A DNA stretch of 64,000 bases, taken from positions 2,468,001 through 2,532,000 of the forward strand of contig NZ_CP081870.1 of the NCBI RefSeq assembly GCF_022170785.1. Direction: 5' to 3'. Source of the stretch: Rossellomorea marisflavi (lineage in GTDB: Bacteria > Bacillota > Bacilli > Bacillales > Bacillaceae_B). Made by a program: the position numbers and the translations under genes. Under the pieces are notes generated by a model. The model was not told the origin of the DNA. It did not search any database and saw only the letters and a list, made by a program, of their open reading frames with translations. Of the stretch, positions 25,824-34,374 are shown piece by piece. Positions within the stretch are counted from its first letter, which is position 1. Each line of letters starts with the position of its first letter.

Positions 25824-25888
25824 TTTCCGGTTTCACCTCCGGGTTCCATGTTCATGATCTTTTATAGGATATAATGATCGGTGCTTCT

Positions 25889-26545
25889 TTATTCCAGACT
25901 TTTGTGGCTTTCCACCCTTGTTCCTTCAAGAGCCTGGTTGGCGAGCTTATCGGCTTCTTTATTATCTTTCCGGCCGATCAAGTGCAGGGTGGTTTTGATC
26001 CTGATTTTTTTGATGAGGTTATCGGTCCTCTCCAACCATTTTGCAAGACCGGCTTCATAGCAGGGCCACTCTCCACCAAGCTGATTCAGCACGACTTGGG
26101 AGTCCCCGTAAATAGCGCAAGGCTGGTTTTTGACGCCCAATTCCTGAAGGATCGAAAGGGCATAATGAAGGGCTGCATATTCCGCTTCATTATTGTTTTC
26201 AAGCGAATCCAGCAGATCATTCCTCCGGATACGGAAACCCTCACCGCCCTTTTCGTAATAAATGACGATGCCGATTCCCGTCATGGAAGATTCCTTATCG
26301 AAGCCCCCGTCAAAGTAAAGCCGGATGTTTTCCGGCTCCTTTTCCAATTCTTCGTTGAGCTTGATAAATTCTTTCCTCGTCCAGGATGATCCCATCTCGT
26401 CGATGATTTCAAGGTCAAGCACCCTTCCCGTCTTCATGAGATCATCCACATGGATGAGGGTTTCCTTCCTCGGGAAAGGACTGGATTCGAACTCTATCGA
26501 TGATTTTGTTTTCGTCTTATACGTAAATCGAATGCGCATATCCAC
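25889..26545 (-). CDS. ypeP: YpeP, RNase H-like protein with N-terminal extension
   Basis: A 218-residue protein. Residues 1-70 are an extension of unknown fold. Residues about 73-210 are an RNase HI-like domain with all four DEDD positions: LYFDGGFD, NNNEAEYAAL, IYGDSQVV and DNKEADKLAN. Such proteins could cleave the RNA of RNA-DNA hybrids, but B. subtilis YpeP is reported as lacking clear activity in some tests, so function is open. GTG 26545 has GGAG 9 bases upstream. Divergent from the gene at 26619. Confidence 0.85.
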   Translation of the reverse strand: MDMRIRFTYKTKTKSSIEFESSPFPRKETLIHVDDLMKTGRVLDLEIIDEMGSSWTRKEFIKLNEELEKEPENIRLYFDGGFDKESSMTGIGIVIYYEKGGEGFRIRRNDLLDSLENNNEAEYAALHYALSILQELGVKNQPCAIYGDSQVVLNQLGGEWPCYEAGLAKWLERTDNLIKKIRIKTTLHLIGRKDNKEADKLANQALEGTRVESHKSLE

Positions 26546-26618
26546 GTTTCAACACTCCTTGGTTAGGTGATTGACTCCGTCCCGGCCCTGATATAAGGTA
26601 GGGAGGAGGTGAATGCAT

Positions 26619-27005
26619 ATGATCGAGGTAAACATCGATGGTGCGAGCGCAGGCAACCCCGGGCCGAGCGGTGCCGGTATCTTCATTAAAGAAAATGGGA
26701 AGATCACCACTTTTTCTTTACCCCTCGGCACGATGGATAACCACTCGGCCGAGTTCACCGCCTGCCTGAAAGCGCTCGAGTATTGTACGGGTGAAAAGCC
26801 GGACATCGTATGGCTTCGCAGTGATTCACAAGCCGTGATCCAGGCGATTGAAAAACGCTTTGTCCGTCATTCAGAATACAAACCGATCCTTGCAGCCATC
26901 CTTGAAGAAATCGATAAGCTGGATCTCTTCTTCTGCAAATGGATTCCAAGCAAAGAAAATAAGGCAGCCGATGAGCTCGCACGAAAAGCCATCCATTTGA
27001 ACTAA
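26619..27005 (+). CDS. ypdQ: RNase HI-like protein (YpdQ type)
   Basis: A 128-residue RNase H-fold protein with the catalytic-type residues kept: NIDGASAGNPGPSG (Asp), NHSAEFTACLKAL (Glu), LRSDSQAV (Asp) and ENKAADELAR (Asp). It matches B. subtilis YpdQ. The start ATG 26619 has AGGAGG 9 bases upstream; the ATG at 26613 is too close to it. It is transcribed divergently from ypeP, another RNase H-like gene. Confidence 0.87.
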   Translation: MIEVNIDGASAGNPGPSGAGIFIKENGKITTFSLPLGTMDNHSAEFTACLKALEYCTGEKPDIVWLRSDSQAVIQAIEKRFVRHSEYKPILAAILEEIDKLDLFFCKWIPSKENKAADELARKAIHLN

Positions 27006-27040
27006 AAGAAAAAGGAAGCCACTCGGCCTTCCTTTTTCTT
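27006..27040. terminator. Bidirectional terminator
   Basis: AAGAAAAAGGAAG (27006-27018) pairs with CTTCCTTTTTCTT (27028-27040), directly after the RNase H-like gene. Confidence 0.85.
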
Positions 27041-27305
27041 ATGCAAGTCCCTGGGCATCCATCCACTTCAGCGCTTCCTTTCTGGAAGAAATCCTCTGCG
27101 TATGGAGCCTTTCAAGTATGGACATATAAAAGCTGCTGTCAAATGCCTTCTGGGCCTTCAGGGTGATTTCGATGGCGCTGTTGACAACTTCATCAGGTGC
27201 ACCGGTATATTGTTTACCGAAGTATATGAAACCGATGGCATCTTCTTGAAATTTAAATCCCCTGCTTTCCAGATCAATCAAAAATTCCTCTGTTGTTTTT
27301 TTCAC
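27039..27305 (-). CDS. Hypothetical small protein (88 aa)
   Basis: A soluble, probably helical protein (VKKTTEEFLIDLESRGFKFQ at the start, ISSRKEALKWMDAQGLA at the end). GTG 27305 has AGGGG upstream; a GTG at 27317 is also in frame. It lies between the RNase H-like gene and the PAP2-type gene. It looks like a conserved Bacillus protein, but I cannot name the family with certainty. Confidence 0.7.
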   Translation of the reverse strand: MKKTTEEFLIDLESRGFKFQEDAIGFIYFGKQYTGAPDEVVNSAIEITLKAQKAFDSSFYMSILERLHTQRISSRKEALKWMDAQGLA

Positions 27306-27329
27306 GTTTCCCCTCACCCTACTGAAGCG

Positions 27330-27800
27330 TTATCTGCTTTTACGATTTCCCCAGGTCCTATGGGAGATCAGCCCTGTGATCACTCCAAGGACCGCACCGC
27401 CTACCACTTCTTCCGGACGATGTCCGAGCATCTCCTTCAGGCGTCTCGGCTGCTTTTCTTCAAATGGGACCCCTTCTTGTTCATTTGCTTTCTGGACCAG
27501 GTCATTCAAGCTGTTCACCTTTAAAGTGAGTTCACCCGTCTGTCTCCTGATTCCTTGGGCATCATACATGACGATGATGCCAAAAATGAATGCCAGGGCA
27601 AAATCCATCGTCCTGAAACCTCTCTTCAGGGCAATGAAAGTGGCAAGAGATGCGACCCCGGCACTATGGGAGCTCGGCATCCCGCCGGTCTGGAAGAACA
27701 ACCCGCCCTTCCATTTGCCTGATTTCACGTAATGCAGCGGAATTTTGAGTCCCTGTGCCATGATGATGCTAACTAATGCTGTGAGTATTCCCTTATTCAT
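27330..27800 (-). CDS. Divergent PAP2 family membrane protein
   Basis: A 156-residue protein of the DUF212/divergent PAP2 group (YuiD-like). It has an N-terminal helix (ILTALVSIIMAQGLKIPLHY), the phosphatase-like motif GGMPSSHSAGVASL, a helix LAFIFGIIVMYDAQGIRRQ and C-terminal GHRPEEVVGGAVLGVITGL with a conserved His. The substrate is unknown. The start ATG 27800 has AGGAGG 8 bases upstream. Confidence 0.85.
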   Translation of the reverse strand: MNKGILTALVSIIMAQGLKIPLHYVKSGKWKGGLFFQTGGMPSSHSAGVASLATFIALKRGFRTMDFALAFIFGIIVMYDAQGIRRQTGELTLKVNSLNDLVQKANEQEGVPFEEKQPRRLKEMLGHRPEEVVGGAVLGVITGLISHRTWGNRKSR

Positions 27801-27848
27801 GCCCATCCCCTCCTATTAGGATAGTGTGCCCTGAAGGAGGGTTTCCTT

Positions 27849-28763
27849 TCATCCGGAGACAGGGAGCATGACATTGGAACCGAGGAGATACCGTCTGAGC
27901 ACCTTCAGCTCCATTTCCTCCACTACATCAAGATGTTCCGAGGATACTTGGTTCCACACACACTCTGAAAGCTTCACATCCAGGGGAACCTGACAGTGAA
28001 TTTCAGCCAGCTTCCTTGAGAGATGGAGCATATCAAGGTCGGCTTCGATTTTTTTCTTTTGGGAAGGCGTCAAGGAAGACAGGTTTTGAAGAATGCCCTC
28101 GATATCCCCATGCTCCTGAATGAGTTTCATGGCTGTCTTTTCCCCGATTCCCTTGACTCCAGGATACCCGTCACTCGTGTCACCCATGAGGGCCTTTACA
28201 TCGATGAATTGTTCGGGTGTGATGCCTTTTTCTTCTACAAACCCGTTCTTCGTATACGTTTTATAGTTGCCGAACCCTTTTTGTAGAAGCATGATTTCAA
28301 TGCCCTCATCGAGTAGTTGCAGGAGGTCCTGATCACCGCTGACAACCGAAACTTTCCGCTCACCCTTGTACTCCTTTGCAAGGGTCCCGATGCAGTCATC
28401 TGCTTCATAACCTGAAACACCTACATTTGACAAATTGAATCGACCTGCAACCTCTTTGGCTAGATCAAACTGGGGAATGAGCTCCACCGGAGGGGCATTC
28501 CGATTCGATTTATAGTCTTGATACACTTCATTCCTGAACGTCTTGCTCCCCATGTCCCAACAGATGATGATATGCGTTGGATCCGCGTGCTCTGCTGCCA
28601 TGAAGAGATGCTTCATGAATCCCTGGACTCCGTTTGTCGGCAGTCCTTGTGAATTCACCATGAACTGACCGCTGACGGCCGTTGCAAAAAAGGAACGGAA
28701 TAAAAGCGCCATTCCGTCCACAAGTAATATATGCTCTTGTCTTGATTCCAAACTGAACACCAC
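27849..28763 (-). CDS. ypcP: YpcP, 5'-3' exonuclease/flap endonuclease
   Basis: A 304-residue FEN-family nuclease resembling the N-terminal domain of DNA polymerase I, acting on 5' flaps and RNA primers. Metal-binding acidic motifs: LLVDGMALLFRSFF, ICWDMGSKTFRNE, SGYEADDCIGTLA, VVSGDQDLLQLL and LMGDTSDGYPGVKGIGEKTA (last includes the helix-hairpin-helix). The GTG start at 28763 has only a weak ribosome binding site; a slightly shorter start is possible. Confidence 0.93.
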   Translation of the reverse strand: MVFSLESRQEHILLVDGMALLFRSFFATAVSGQFMVNSQGLPTNGVQGFMKHLFMAAEHADPTHIIICWDMGSKTFRNEVYQDYKSNRNAPPVELIPQFDLAKEVAGRFNLSNVGVSGYEADDCIGTLAKEYKGERKVSVVSGDQDLLQLLDEGIEIMLLQKGFGNYKTYTKNGFVEEKGITPEQFIDVKALMGDTSDGYPGVKGIGEKTAMKLIQEHGDIEGILQNLSSLTPSQKKKIEADLDMLHLSRKLAEIHCQVPLDVKLSECVWNQVSSEHLDVVEEMELKVLRRYLLGSNVMLPVSG

Positions 28764-28807
28764 TTTTCATCAAATTCGATGATTACAGTATACCATAGAT
28801 ATACGGC

Positions 28808-29650
28808 TTACTGGTTGGAAATACCCGGATTCGCCACTTTGTGTTCAGGGTAGGAAACCCAGTCGCTGTAGCTTCCGGCGTACAGTCTGACATCCTCAAA
28901 CCCTGATTCGAGCATGGAAATGATATTCGGGGTGGCCGTAATTCCTGAACCGCAATAAACGATGACCCGCTGTTTTTTGTCCAAATCGGCGTACCGATGT
29001 TCCTGGATTTCCGGATCAAGGTATCTTCCATCTTGTAGTGCATCCAGCCATGGAAAATTGACGGCACCGGGGATATGACCCGCTACACGGTCGAGTGGTT
29101 CTTCCTCTCCTCGATATCTCGCACTGCTCCTTGAATCGATGAGGGCCACATCACTCTCTCCACGTGCAATGGACCTTACTTCCTCTACCCCTGCCAACAT
29201 GTCCTCTTTTATAGTAGGTTGATAATGACTTTCCTTAGGAGAAGGAACTTCTTTTGTGACGGGGAAGCCGTTTTTCTTCCATTCCTTCAGACCACCATCC
29301 ATTACATAGACCCTTTCATGACCGATAAAGCGGAACAGCCACCAACCCCTTGCGGCAGGGGCTGCGTCTCCTCCATCATAGAGGACGATGGTCGAATCTT
29401 GATGGATGCCGGCTTTTCCGACTTTATCCACGAAAACAGCTAAATCGGGCAGAGGGTGACGTCCACCGTGTTTTTGGACTGGACCGCTAAGATCCCGGCC
29501 AATGTCGAAGTGGACGGCTCCCGGTATATGTTCTTCAGTATATAGACTTGACCCTTCACCGGTGGATAGTACTGCTTGACAATCGATCACAGAGAATGAC
29601 GGATCCCCTAAGCGTTCGTAGACCCACTCACAGCTTTTGATGAAATTCAT
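28808..29650 (-). CDS. Sulfurtransferase (two rhodanese domains)
   Basis: A 280-residue protein with an inactive-looking N-terminal rhodanese domain and a C-terminal domain carrying the catalytic loop YCGSGITAT (Cys about 235). The CGSGxTA form is typical of 3-mercaptopyruvate or thiosulfate sulfurtransferases. ATG 29650 has GAGAGGG 8 bases upstream and overlaps the stop of the preceding small Cys-rich gene by 4 bases. Confidence 0.9.
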   Translation of the reverse strand: MNFIKSCEWVYERLGDPSFSVIDCQAVLSTGEGSSLYTEEHIPGAVHFDIGRDLSGPVQKHGGRHPLPDLAVFVDKVGKAGIHQDSTIVLYDGGDAAPAARGWWLFRFIGHERVYVMDGGLKEWKKNGFPVTKEVPSPKESHYQPTIKEDMLAGVEEVRSIARGESDVALIDSRSSARYRGEEEPLDRVAGHIPGAVNFPWLDALQDGRYLDPEIQEHRYADLDKKQRVIVYCGSGITATPNIISMLESGFEDVRLYAGSYSDWVSYPEHKVANPGISNQ

Positions 29651-29835
29651 GATTTCCACCCTCTCTTTTCCATTAATTTCACAACCTGATCTTTAGGTAC
29701 CCAGCAATCGAACCGGTAGGATGGCTGGGTATCGAAGCCTAGTCGTGCGCACATGTAGCGCGTTCCCCCGCCCTCTTTGTAAGCACGGAAATGGATGCAG
29801 GTGGCACAGACGTGGAAAGGATTAGGCTTTGGCAT
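29647..29835 (-). CDS. Small cysteine-rich protein (62 aa)
   Basis: A 62-residue protein with a four-Cys pattern (CATC, then Cys in YMCARLG and FDCWVPK), likely a zinc ribbon. Its ATG overlaps the end of dynA by 14 bases and its stop overlaps the sulfurtransferase start by 4, so dynA, this gene and the sulfurtransferase are probably translated as a coupled set. Its function is unknown; I do not recognise a named family. Confidence 0.75.
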   Translation of the reverse strand: MPKPNPFHVCATCIHFRAYKEGGGTRYMCARLGFDTQPSYRFDCWVPKDQVVKLMEKRGWKS

Positions 29836-32800
29836 TCTTCACATCCTCCAGACGTGCAAGATCCGATGCCAGACTTTCAAGGTCCATCACTTGGGTCGTC
29901 ACGTTGATGAGCGCGTCGAGCTGCTCTGATAACTGTTCCTTTGAATCGACCATCAGCTTTTCATGGTCCCTTTCCAGCAGGGACTCAGCCCACGTTGATA
30001 GGCGTGTTTCTTCTGTTGAAAGATAGGCATCTGCAGGAGACGAAAGGGATTTTTCCACCCTTTCCTGTATTTCTTTCTTCCCTCCACCTTCAAAGAAGTA
30101 CTTGGCATTTTTAAATGAGTGGAACGCACTCTTCACATCTGCTTCCTGAAGCCCTTCGGTGAATTCGATAGTCGGGCGGTCGTCAAAATCGGGCTGAGCT
30201 AGGTAAAGCTCTGATTCCATTGCTTTGATCCGCCTTTCCAACTCCTCCATCTTGCCTTTCAATGCCCGGTCGATGAATTGCTCGATCCGTAGGGAGGTCG
30301 CCCTCATTTCCTGTGTAAAATCATAGGATATGCTCTGCTTCAACTCTTCTGCTCCGGCAGAGATGGCTTCCCCGGGGTTCCCACTTGAAGGGAATTTGCC
30401 TGGATGGAAGGCTTCCTTGAAGAAATCGGGGAGCCTGTAGAACACCCTTTGCTTCACATAGTGTAGGAGCTCAGAAAGTTCTTGACGCATTTCGGTGAGA
30501 AGGGGGGCTGGTGTTTCCGCATTCAACATGCGTAGGACGCCCTCTTTCGTTTCCATAAGTTGCTCCCTGCGACTTTCCTTGGATGCCTGATCCGTTGAGG
30601 CGAATTCTACCCACTGACGGAATCGGTTGTAGCCCCTTTCCCATTCGTGGATGGCGGCATCGATGCTCATCTGTACGAGTTCCTCTTCTATGAAGGAGTG
30701 GAATGCCTCCCTGAACGGAATTATTCCCGAGTCTGCTTCTTCCTCCATGGCCTGAAGGGAGGAGACACCGTAAATGCGAGGGAAACGGATGCCGTACTGC
30801 AGCAACTGGGACTCCACGTAGCCGAGGACCTCATCTTTTTCTCCTTTGTTTGCTGCGAGGTCGATGGCATTCACGATGAAGAACATTTTATCAAGCTCGA
30901 AGGAATCCTTCACCCTTCCAAGCTGTATGAGGAATTCCCTATCGGCTTTGGCAAAAGCGTGATTGTAATACGTAACGAAAAGGACGGCATCCGCATTCTT
31001 GATGTACTCGAATGCCACTCCTGTATGGCGTGCATTGATGGAATCGGCACCCGGCGTATCCACAAGGGTGATCCCCTGACGTGTAAGGGGACAATCGTAA
31101 AAAAGATCAATGCTCTCCACGAAACATGATCGTGATTCATTGGCTACGTATGTGCGGTACTCGTCGATCGGTACTTGTTTGACTGAGCCTAGATCCGCTG
31201 CAAGCTTTTCATAACCTGAGTGGAAGGCCGACAAGAAGGACCGATGGACATTTTCCCGATCCTTCGACTGAAGGATCGATGGAATCAACGAGTAAACCGA
31301 CTCCAAGGAATCCGCCTTTTCACCAAAATGGGATAGGGAGTGATTCAGGTCACCAAGCATCTGCTGGGGTGATTTAAAATGAATATCGGCGGTCTCATGC
31401 ACGTGATGATCCGATACAGGACAGATTCTGTTGATGGAAGCCGTGGTGGGATTCGGACTTACAGGCAAAACCGATCGTCCGAGGAGGGCATTTGCAAAGG
31501 AAGATTTGCCTGCGCTGAATGCCCCGAACAAGGCGATTGTAAAGGATTGATTGGAGATGCGCTCCCTTTTCCCCCTAAGATAACCCGCGGTTCTCCGGAA
31601 TCCTTCATAGTTGGTGAAAACTTCTTCAAGGACAGTCAGCTTTCTGGCGGCTTCTTCCCTGGTTATACGGTCAGGCGATTCTTTGGCAATCTCGGGGGCC
31701 TCCGCGTGAATCTCCTCCCTGGTTGTGGCCGAAGATTTTTCAAGATCTTCCTGACTGCGGTAATGGGTATGTCTGATGTCCCACTTCTTCAGCCAGGATG
31801 ACACGATCCCCTCCAAAACGGTCGAGTCTCTGGTTCCTTCACGGATACGGGTGGCTTGCTCCAATCGCTCTTCTTCGATCTGGTTCCATTTCAGGAACAC
31901 AGCCGTTTTTTCCTGCACAGTCCGAAGTTCTTCTTCCATACGCTCATTTTCATCTGCAAATGCCGTATTTACCTCTTCTGTCATTTCTGTCATGAGGTCG
32001 TTGGTTTCCAACCGGCACCTCTTCTTGATCTCTTCTGCCAGTTCATTGCAGTATTGAAGAACATAATCCCCATTCAATCCTGCCCCCTCACGGATAACGT
32101 CGGTGATGAAAGCTGAATCGACTTCAAGAGACAATTCGTCCCATCTCTCAATGAATTGTCCGGAAAGACCGGCACTCTTCACTATTTTTTTCCCAAGGGT
32201 CCTGATATGCCACTGAAGCTGCGAATCAATTCTGCCATTGAGATCGGAGAGGAAGGCTTCCAGCCTCAATTCCTTCTCTTCTTCGGTTTTCTGACCCGTG
32301 AAGAGGAAGCCTACTTTGAAGCCTTTTTGACGACTTTCAAGAAACCGTTCCGCCAATTCCCTTGTTTCAAAGGGCATGAGATACGCATTCTTAAGGATAT
32401 CGGCCCGCTCCTCTTCGAATGTATTCCTTATTCCGGTCCTGGCCAATAATCGGTCTAGCAGTTCTTTTTCCAGGGTGAACGCCCTGTCCATATCTTCCCA
32501 TTCTTTATCTTCAAGTCCACTTTCTTCCTTTAGATGGTCAAGTTTGGTTTTATACCATTCATCATGCTCCTGGATCAATTGGGAGAGGGAAGCTTGAAGG
32601 GATTCCTCGATAAGGGATTGTCTATCCGTCACCTGTCGTTCAACGAGCGCCTCCAGTTCAGGCAGGTCATTCCCCTCCATATCCGGTTTCCTGAGGCTCG
32701 TATAGAAAATGCCTTCCGGCTCCACTCCCCACGATTGGAACGCATCCTTCACAGCCGTCTTGAAATCCCCGAAAGAGATTTCCCTTTCATTATGTTTGTC

Positions 32801-33403
32801 GATCTGATTGATCACAAGATACTGCTTTACTCCGTGCAGGCTCAGTTCCCTGGTGAATTCAAAGTTCACCTGTGATTGGACATGGTTGTAATCCATCACG
32901 TAAAATACAGCATCCGCCAGATGCAGGGCAGATTCCGTTGACAGACGGTGAGCATCATCCGTGCTATCTACACCGGGAGTATCAAGGATGGATACATGTT
33001 TATCCATATCCGACCTGCCGATTTCAACCGAATATACATCACGATCCTTGCACCATTCCCTCACTTTGTCCTCATCATACGGGGAAGGAATGTAGACAGG
33101 ATGCTGATGCTGATAGTAGATCATGGCATAGTCAGAATCCGTTTTCTTCACCTTTACCAGGTTGGCACTGGTGGGTATGGGGGATGCGGGAAGGACACTG
33201 TCGCCAATAAGGTGATTGATCATACTGGACTTCCCTGCGGAAAAATGTCCGCAGAATGCAAGGATGAGCTCCTCCTCATACATTTTTTCAGCCAAGCGTT
33301 CAGCTTTCTCAACCCGTTCCTCGTCGCCCGCCAAACGGAATCGGTCACTGAGGGAAGCGATTGTTTGCATGGATGTATGTATGGTTCGTTTCGTTGTATT
33401 CAT
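29822..33403 (-). CDS. dynA: DynA (YpbR), double dynamin-like membrane-remodelling GTPase
   Basis: A 1193-residue protein made of two fused dynamin-like halves. First half: P-loop GHFSAGKSSMINHL near residue 52, SILDTPGVDS and VINQIDKH. Second half: GAFSAGKSSFANALLG near residue 625, TLVDTPGADS and VNAIDLA. Each GTPase is followed by long helical stalk segments. B. subtilis DynA tethers and fuses membranes and helps the cell survive membrane damage. No frameshift. The start ATG 33403 is used. Confidence 0.95.
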   Translation of the reverse strand: MNTTKRTIHTSMQTIASLSDRFRLAGDEERVEKAERLAEKMYEEELILAFCGHFSAGKSSMINHLIGDSVLPASPIPTSANLVKVKKTDSDYAMIYYQHQHPVYIPSPYDEDKVREWCKDRDVYSVEIGRSDMDKHVSILDTPGVDSTDDAHRLSTESALHLADAVFYVMDYNHVQSQVNFEFTRELSLHGVKQYLVINQIDKHNEREISFGDFKTAVKDAFQSWGVEPEGIFYTSLRKPDMEGNDLPELEALVERQVTDRQSLIEESLQASLSQLIQEHDEWYKTKLDHLKEESGLEDKEWEDMDRAFTLEKELLDRLLARTGIRNTFEEERADILKNAYLMPFETRELAERFLESRQKGFKVGFLFTGQKTEEEKELRLEAFLSDLNGRIDSQLQWHIRTLGKKIVKSAGLSGQFIERWDELSLEVDSAFITDVIREGAGLNGDYVLQYCNELAEEIKKRCRLETNDLMTEMTEEVNTAFADENERMEEELRTVQEKTAVFLKWNQIEEERLEQATRIREGTRDSTVLEGIVSSWLKKWDIRHTHYRSQEDLEKSSATTREEIHAEAPEIAKESPDRITREEAARKLTVLEEVFTNYEGFRRTAGYLRGKRERISNQSFTIALFGAFSAGKSSFANALLGRSVLPVSPNPTTASINRICPVSDHHVHETADIHFKSPQQMLGDLNHSLSHFGEKADSLESVYSLIPSILQSKDRENVHRSFLSAFHSGYEKLAADLGSVKQVPIDEYRTYVANESRSCFVESIDLFYDCPLTRQGITLVDTPGADSINARHTGVAFEYIKNADAVLFVTYYNHAFAKADREFLIQLGRVKDSFELDKMFFIVNAIDLAANKGEKDEVLGYVESQLLQYGIRFPRIYGVSSLQAMEEEADSGIIPFREAFHSFIEEELVQMSIDAAIHEWERGYNRFRQWVEFASTDQASKESRREQLMETKEGVLRMLNAETPAPLLTEMRQELSELLHYVKQRVFYRLPDFFKEAFHPGKFPSSGNPGEAISAGAEELKQSISYDFTQEMRATSLRIEQFIDRALKGKMEELERRIKAMESELYLAQPDFDDRPTIEFTEGLQEADVKSAFHSFKNAKYFFEGGGKKEIQERVEKSLSSPADAYLSTEETRLSTWAESLLERDHEKLMVDSKEQLSEQLDALINVTTQVMDLESLASDLARLEDVKNAKA

Positions 33404-33542
33404 TGGACAATCCTCTTTTCAACCCGAGTTATGGTAACGCTTCTATTTTAGCGCATTTCCGTTATATTCTCTATGATATTCTCCCTTGAAGTGTTTGGTT
33501 TACCCAACCTTCATTTCTCCGAGCCCGCTCTTTTTCTACACA

Positions 33543-33569
33543 AAAAAACCACCCCGGCAGGATGGTTTT
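33543..33569 (-). terminator. Terminator of the Fur-type membrane protein gene
   Basis: Minus-strand AAAACCATCC and GGTGGTTTT form a hairpin with a T run (33541-33548), directly downstream of the small gene at 33575-33739. Confidence 0.75.
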
Positions 33570-33574
33570 GGAAG

Positions 33575-33739
33575 TTATCTGGTCGTTTCGTTCGGAATGA
33601 GATTGGACCTTGAGGCGGTTCGCTTCTCGAACTTCAATGCCGTTTTACGAGGTTTTTCAGCTTTCATCACGTTGGAAAATACATATTTCATCACAAATCC
33701 GTAAACCAGCACCGTCAGTAGTACAAGAAACCAAACCAT
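33575..33739 (-). CDS. Small membrane protein (54 aa), probably Fur-regulated
   Basis: ATG 33739 has AAGGAG 9 bases upstream. The N-terminus is a membrane helix (MVWFLVLLTVLVYGFVMKYV) followed by a basic tail (KAEKPRKTALKFEKR). The promoter upstream overlaps two Fur-like boxes. The combination suggests an inner-membrane peptide made in low iron; I do not recognise it. A start at 33772 is in frame but lies upstream of the predicted transcription start. Confidence 0.65.
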   Translation of the reverse strand: MVWFLVLLTVLVYGFVMKYVFSNVMKAEKPRKTALKFEKRTASRSNLIPNETTR

Positions 33740-33756
33740 ATACGTCCACTCCTTAA

Positions 33757-33805
33757 TGAGAATCATCTTCAATTAGATCTTATCAAAAACGATAATCATT
33801 TTCAA
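33757..33805 (-). promoter_or_regulatory. Promoter with two Fur-like boxes
   Basis: TTGAAA (33800-33805), a 17-base spacer and TAAGAT (33777-33782) form a promoter. Fur-like 7-1-7 boxes lie on both sides: TGAAAATGATTATCG (33790-33804, 13 of 15 matches to TGATAATNATTATCA) over the -35, and TGAAGATGATTCTCA (33757-33771, 12 of 15) over the start point. Confidence 0.6.
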
Positions 33806-34374
33806 TAGGAATCGCTATTTTTTCTGAAAACGGGGTATCCCCTTGTCCTTCCATGCTTGTCGCGGTAGTCGGTTTCATTCCATAAAGCCCGTTCTTCTTC
33901 GGGAATCCTGACAGAAAGCATCCATTGATTGAGGAGGGTGAACAAGACCATTGTGAGATAGGCATTGAAAAGCAGCGGAACGAGGATGAGTTCCAGGGTG
34001 ACGATCAGGTAATTGGGATGTTTAAAAAAACGGTATGGACCTTTTGCTACAACATTGGCCCCCCTGCAAACGATGATCTTCGTATTCCAGTAGCGACCAA
34101 GGGATACGATGGCCCACACCCTCCCGCACTGCACAACAAGGAATAGGGCGAACAAAGGAATCCAAAATGGGTTCAACTCGAACCCCATGCTCCATGCTTC
34201 CATGAGAATGACAAGAAAGAAGGCTGCATGCATGGCCACCATCCATTTGTAGTGATTTTGTCCGTATTCTACACCTCCCCGCTCCTTCATCCATTTTTCA
34301 TTGGAACGGGCGATGAAGAGTTCCCCGAGCCTCTGGAGGATCAGAATCATGAATATGACGCCAAATATATTCAT
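33802..34374 (-). CDS. ypbQ: YpbQ, isoprenylcysteine carboxyl methyltransferase-like membrane protein
   Basis: An ICMT-like protein of about 190 residues and four or five helices (FGVIFMILILQRLGELFIA, FFLVILMEAWSMGF, FWIPLFALFLVVQCGRVWA). It has the SAM-site motif YRFFKHPNYLIVTLELIL and a C-terminal EEERALWN segment. In B. subtilis the bcsA-ypbQ pair makes and O-methylates alkylpyrones, so YpbQ modifies the BcsA product. The start ATG 34374 overlaps the bcsA stop by 4 bases. Confidence 0.88.
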   Translation of the reverse strand: MNIFGVIFMILILQRLGELFIARSNEKWMKERGGVEYGQNHYKWMVAMHAAFFLVILMEAWSMGFELNPFWIPLFALFLVVQCGRVWAIVSLGRYWNTKIIVCRGANVVAKGPYRFFKHPNYLIVTLELILVPLLFNAYLTMVLFTLLNQWMLSVRIPEEERALWNETDYRDKHGRTRGYPVFRKNSDSY

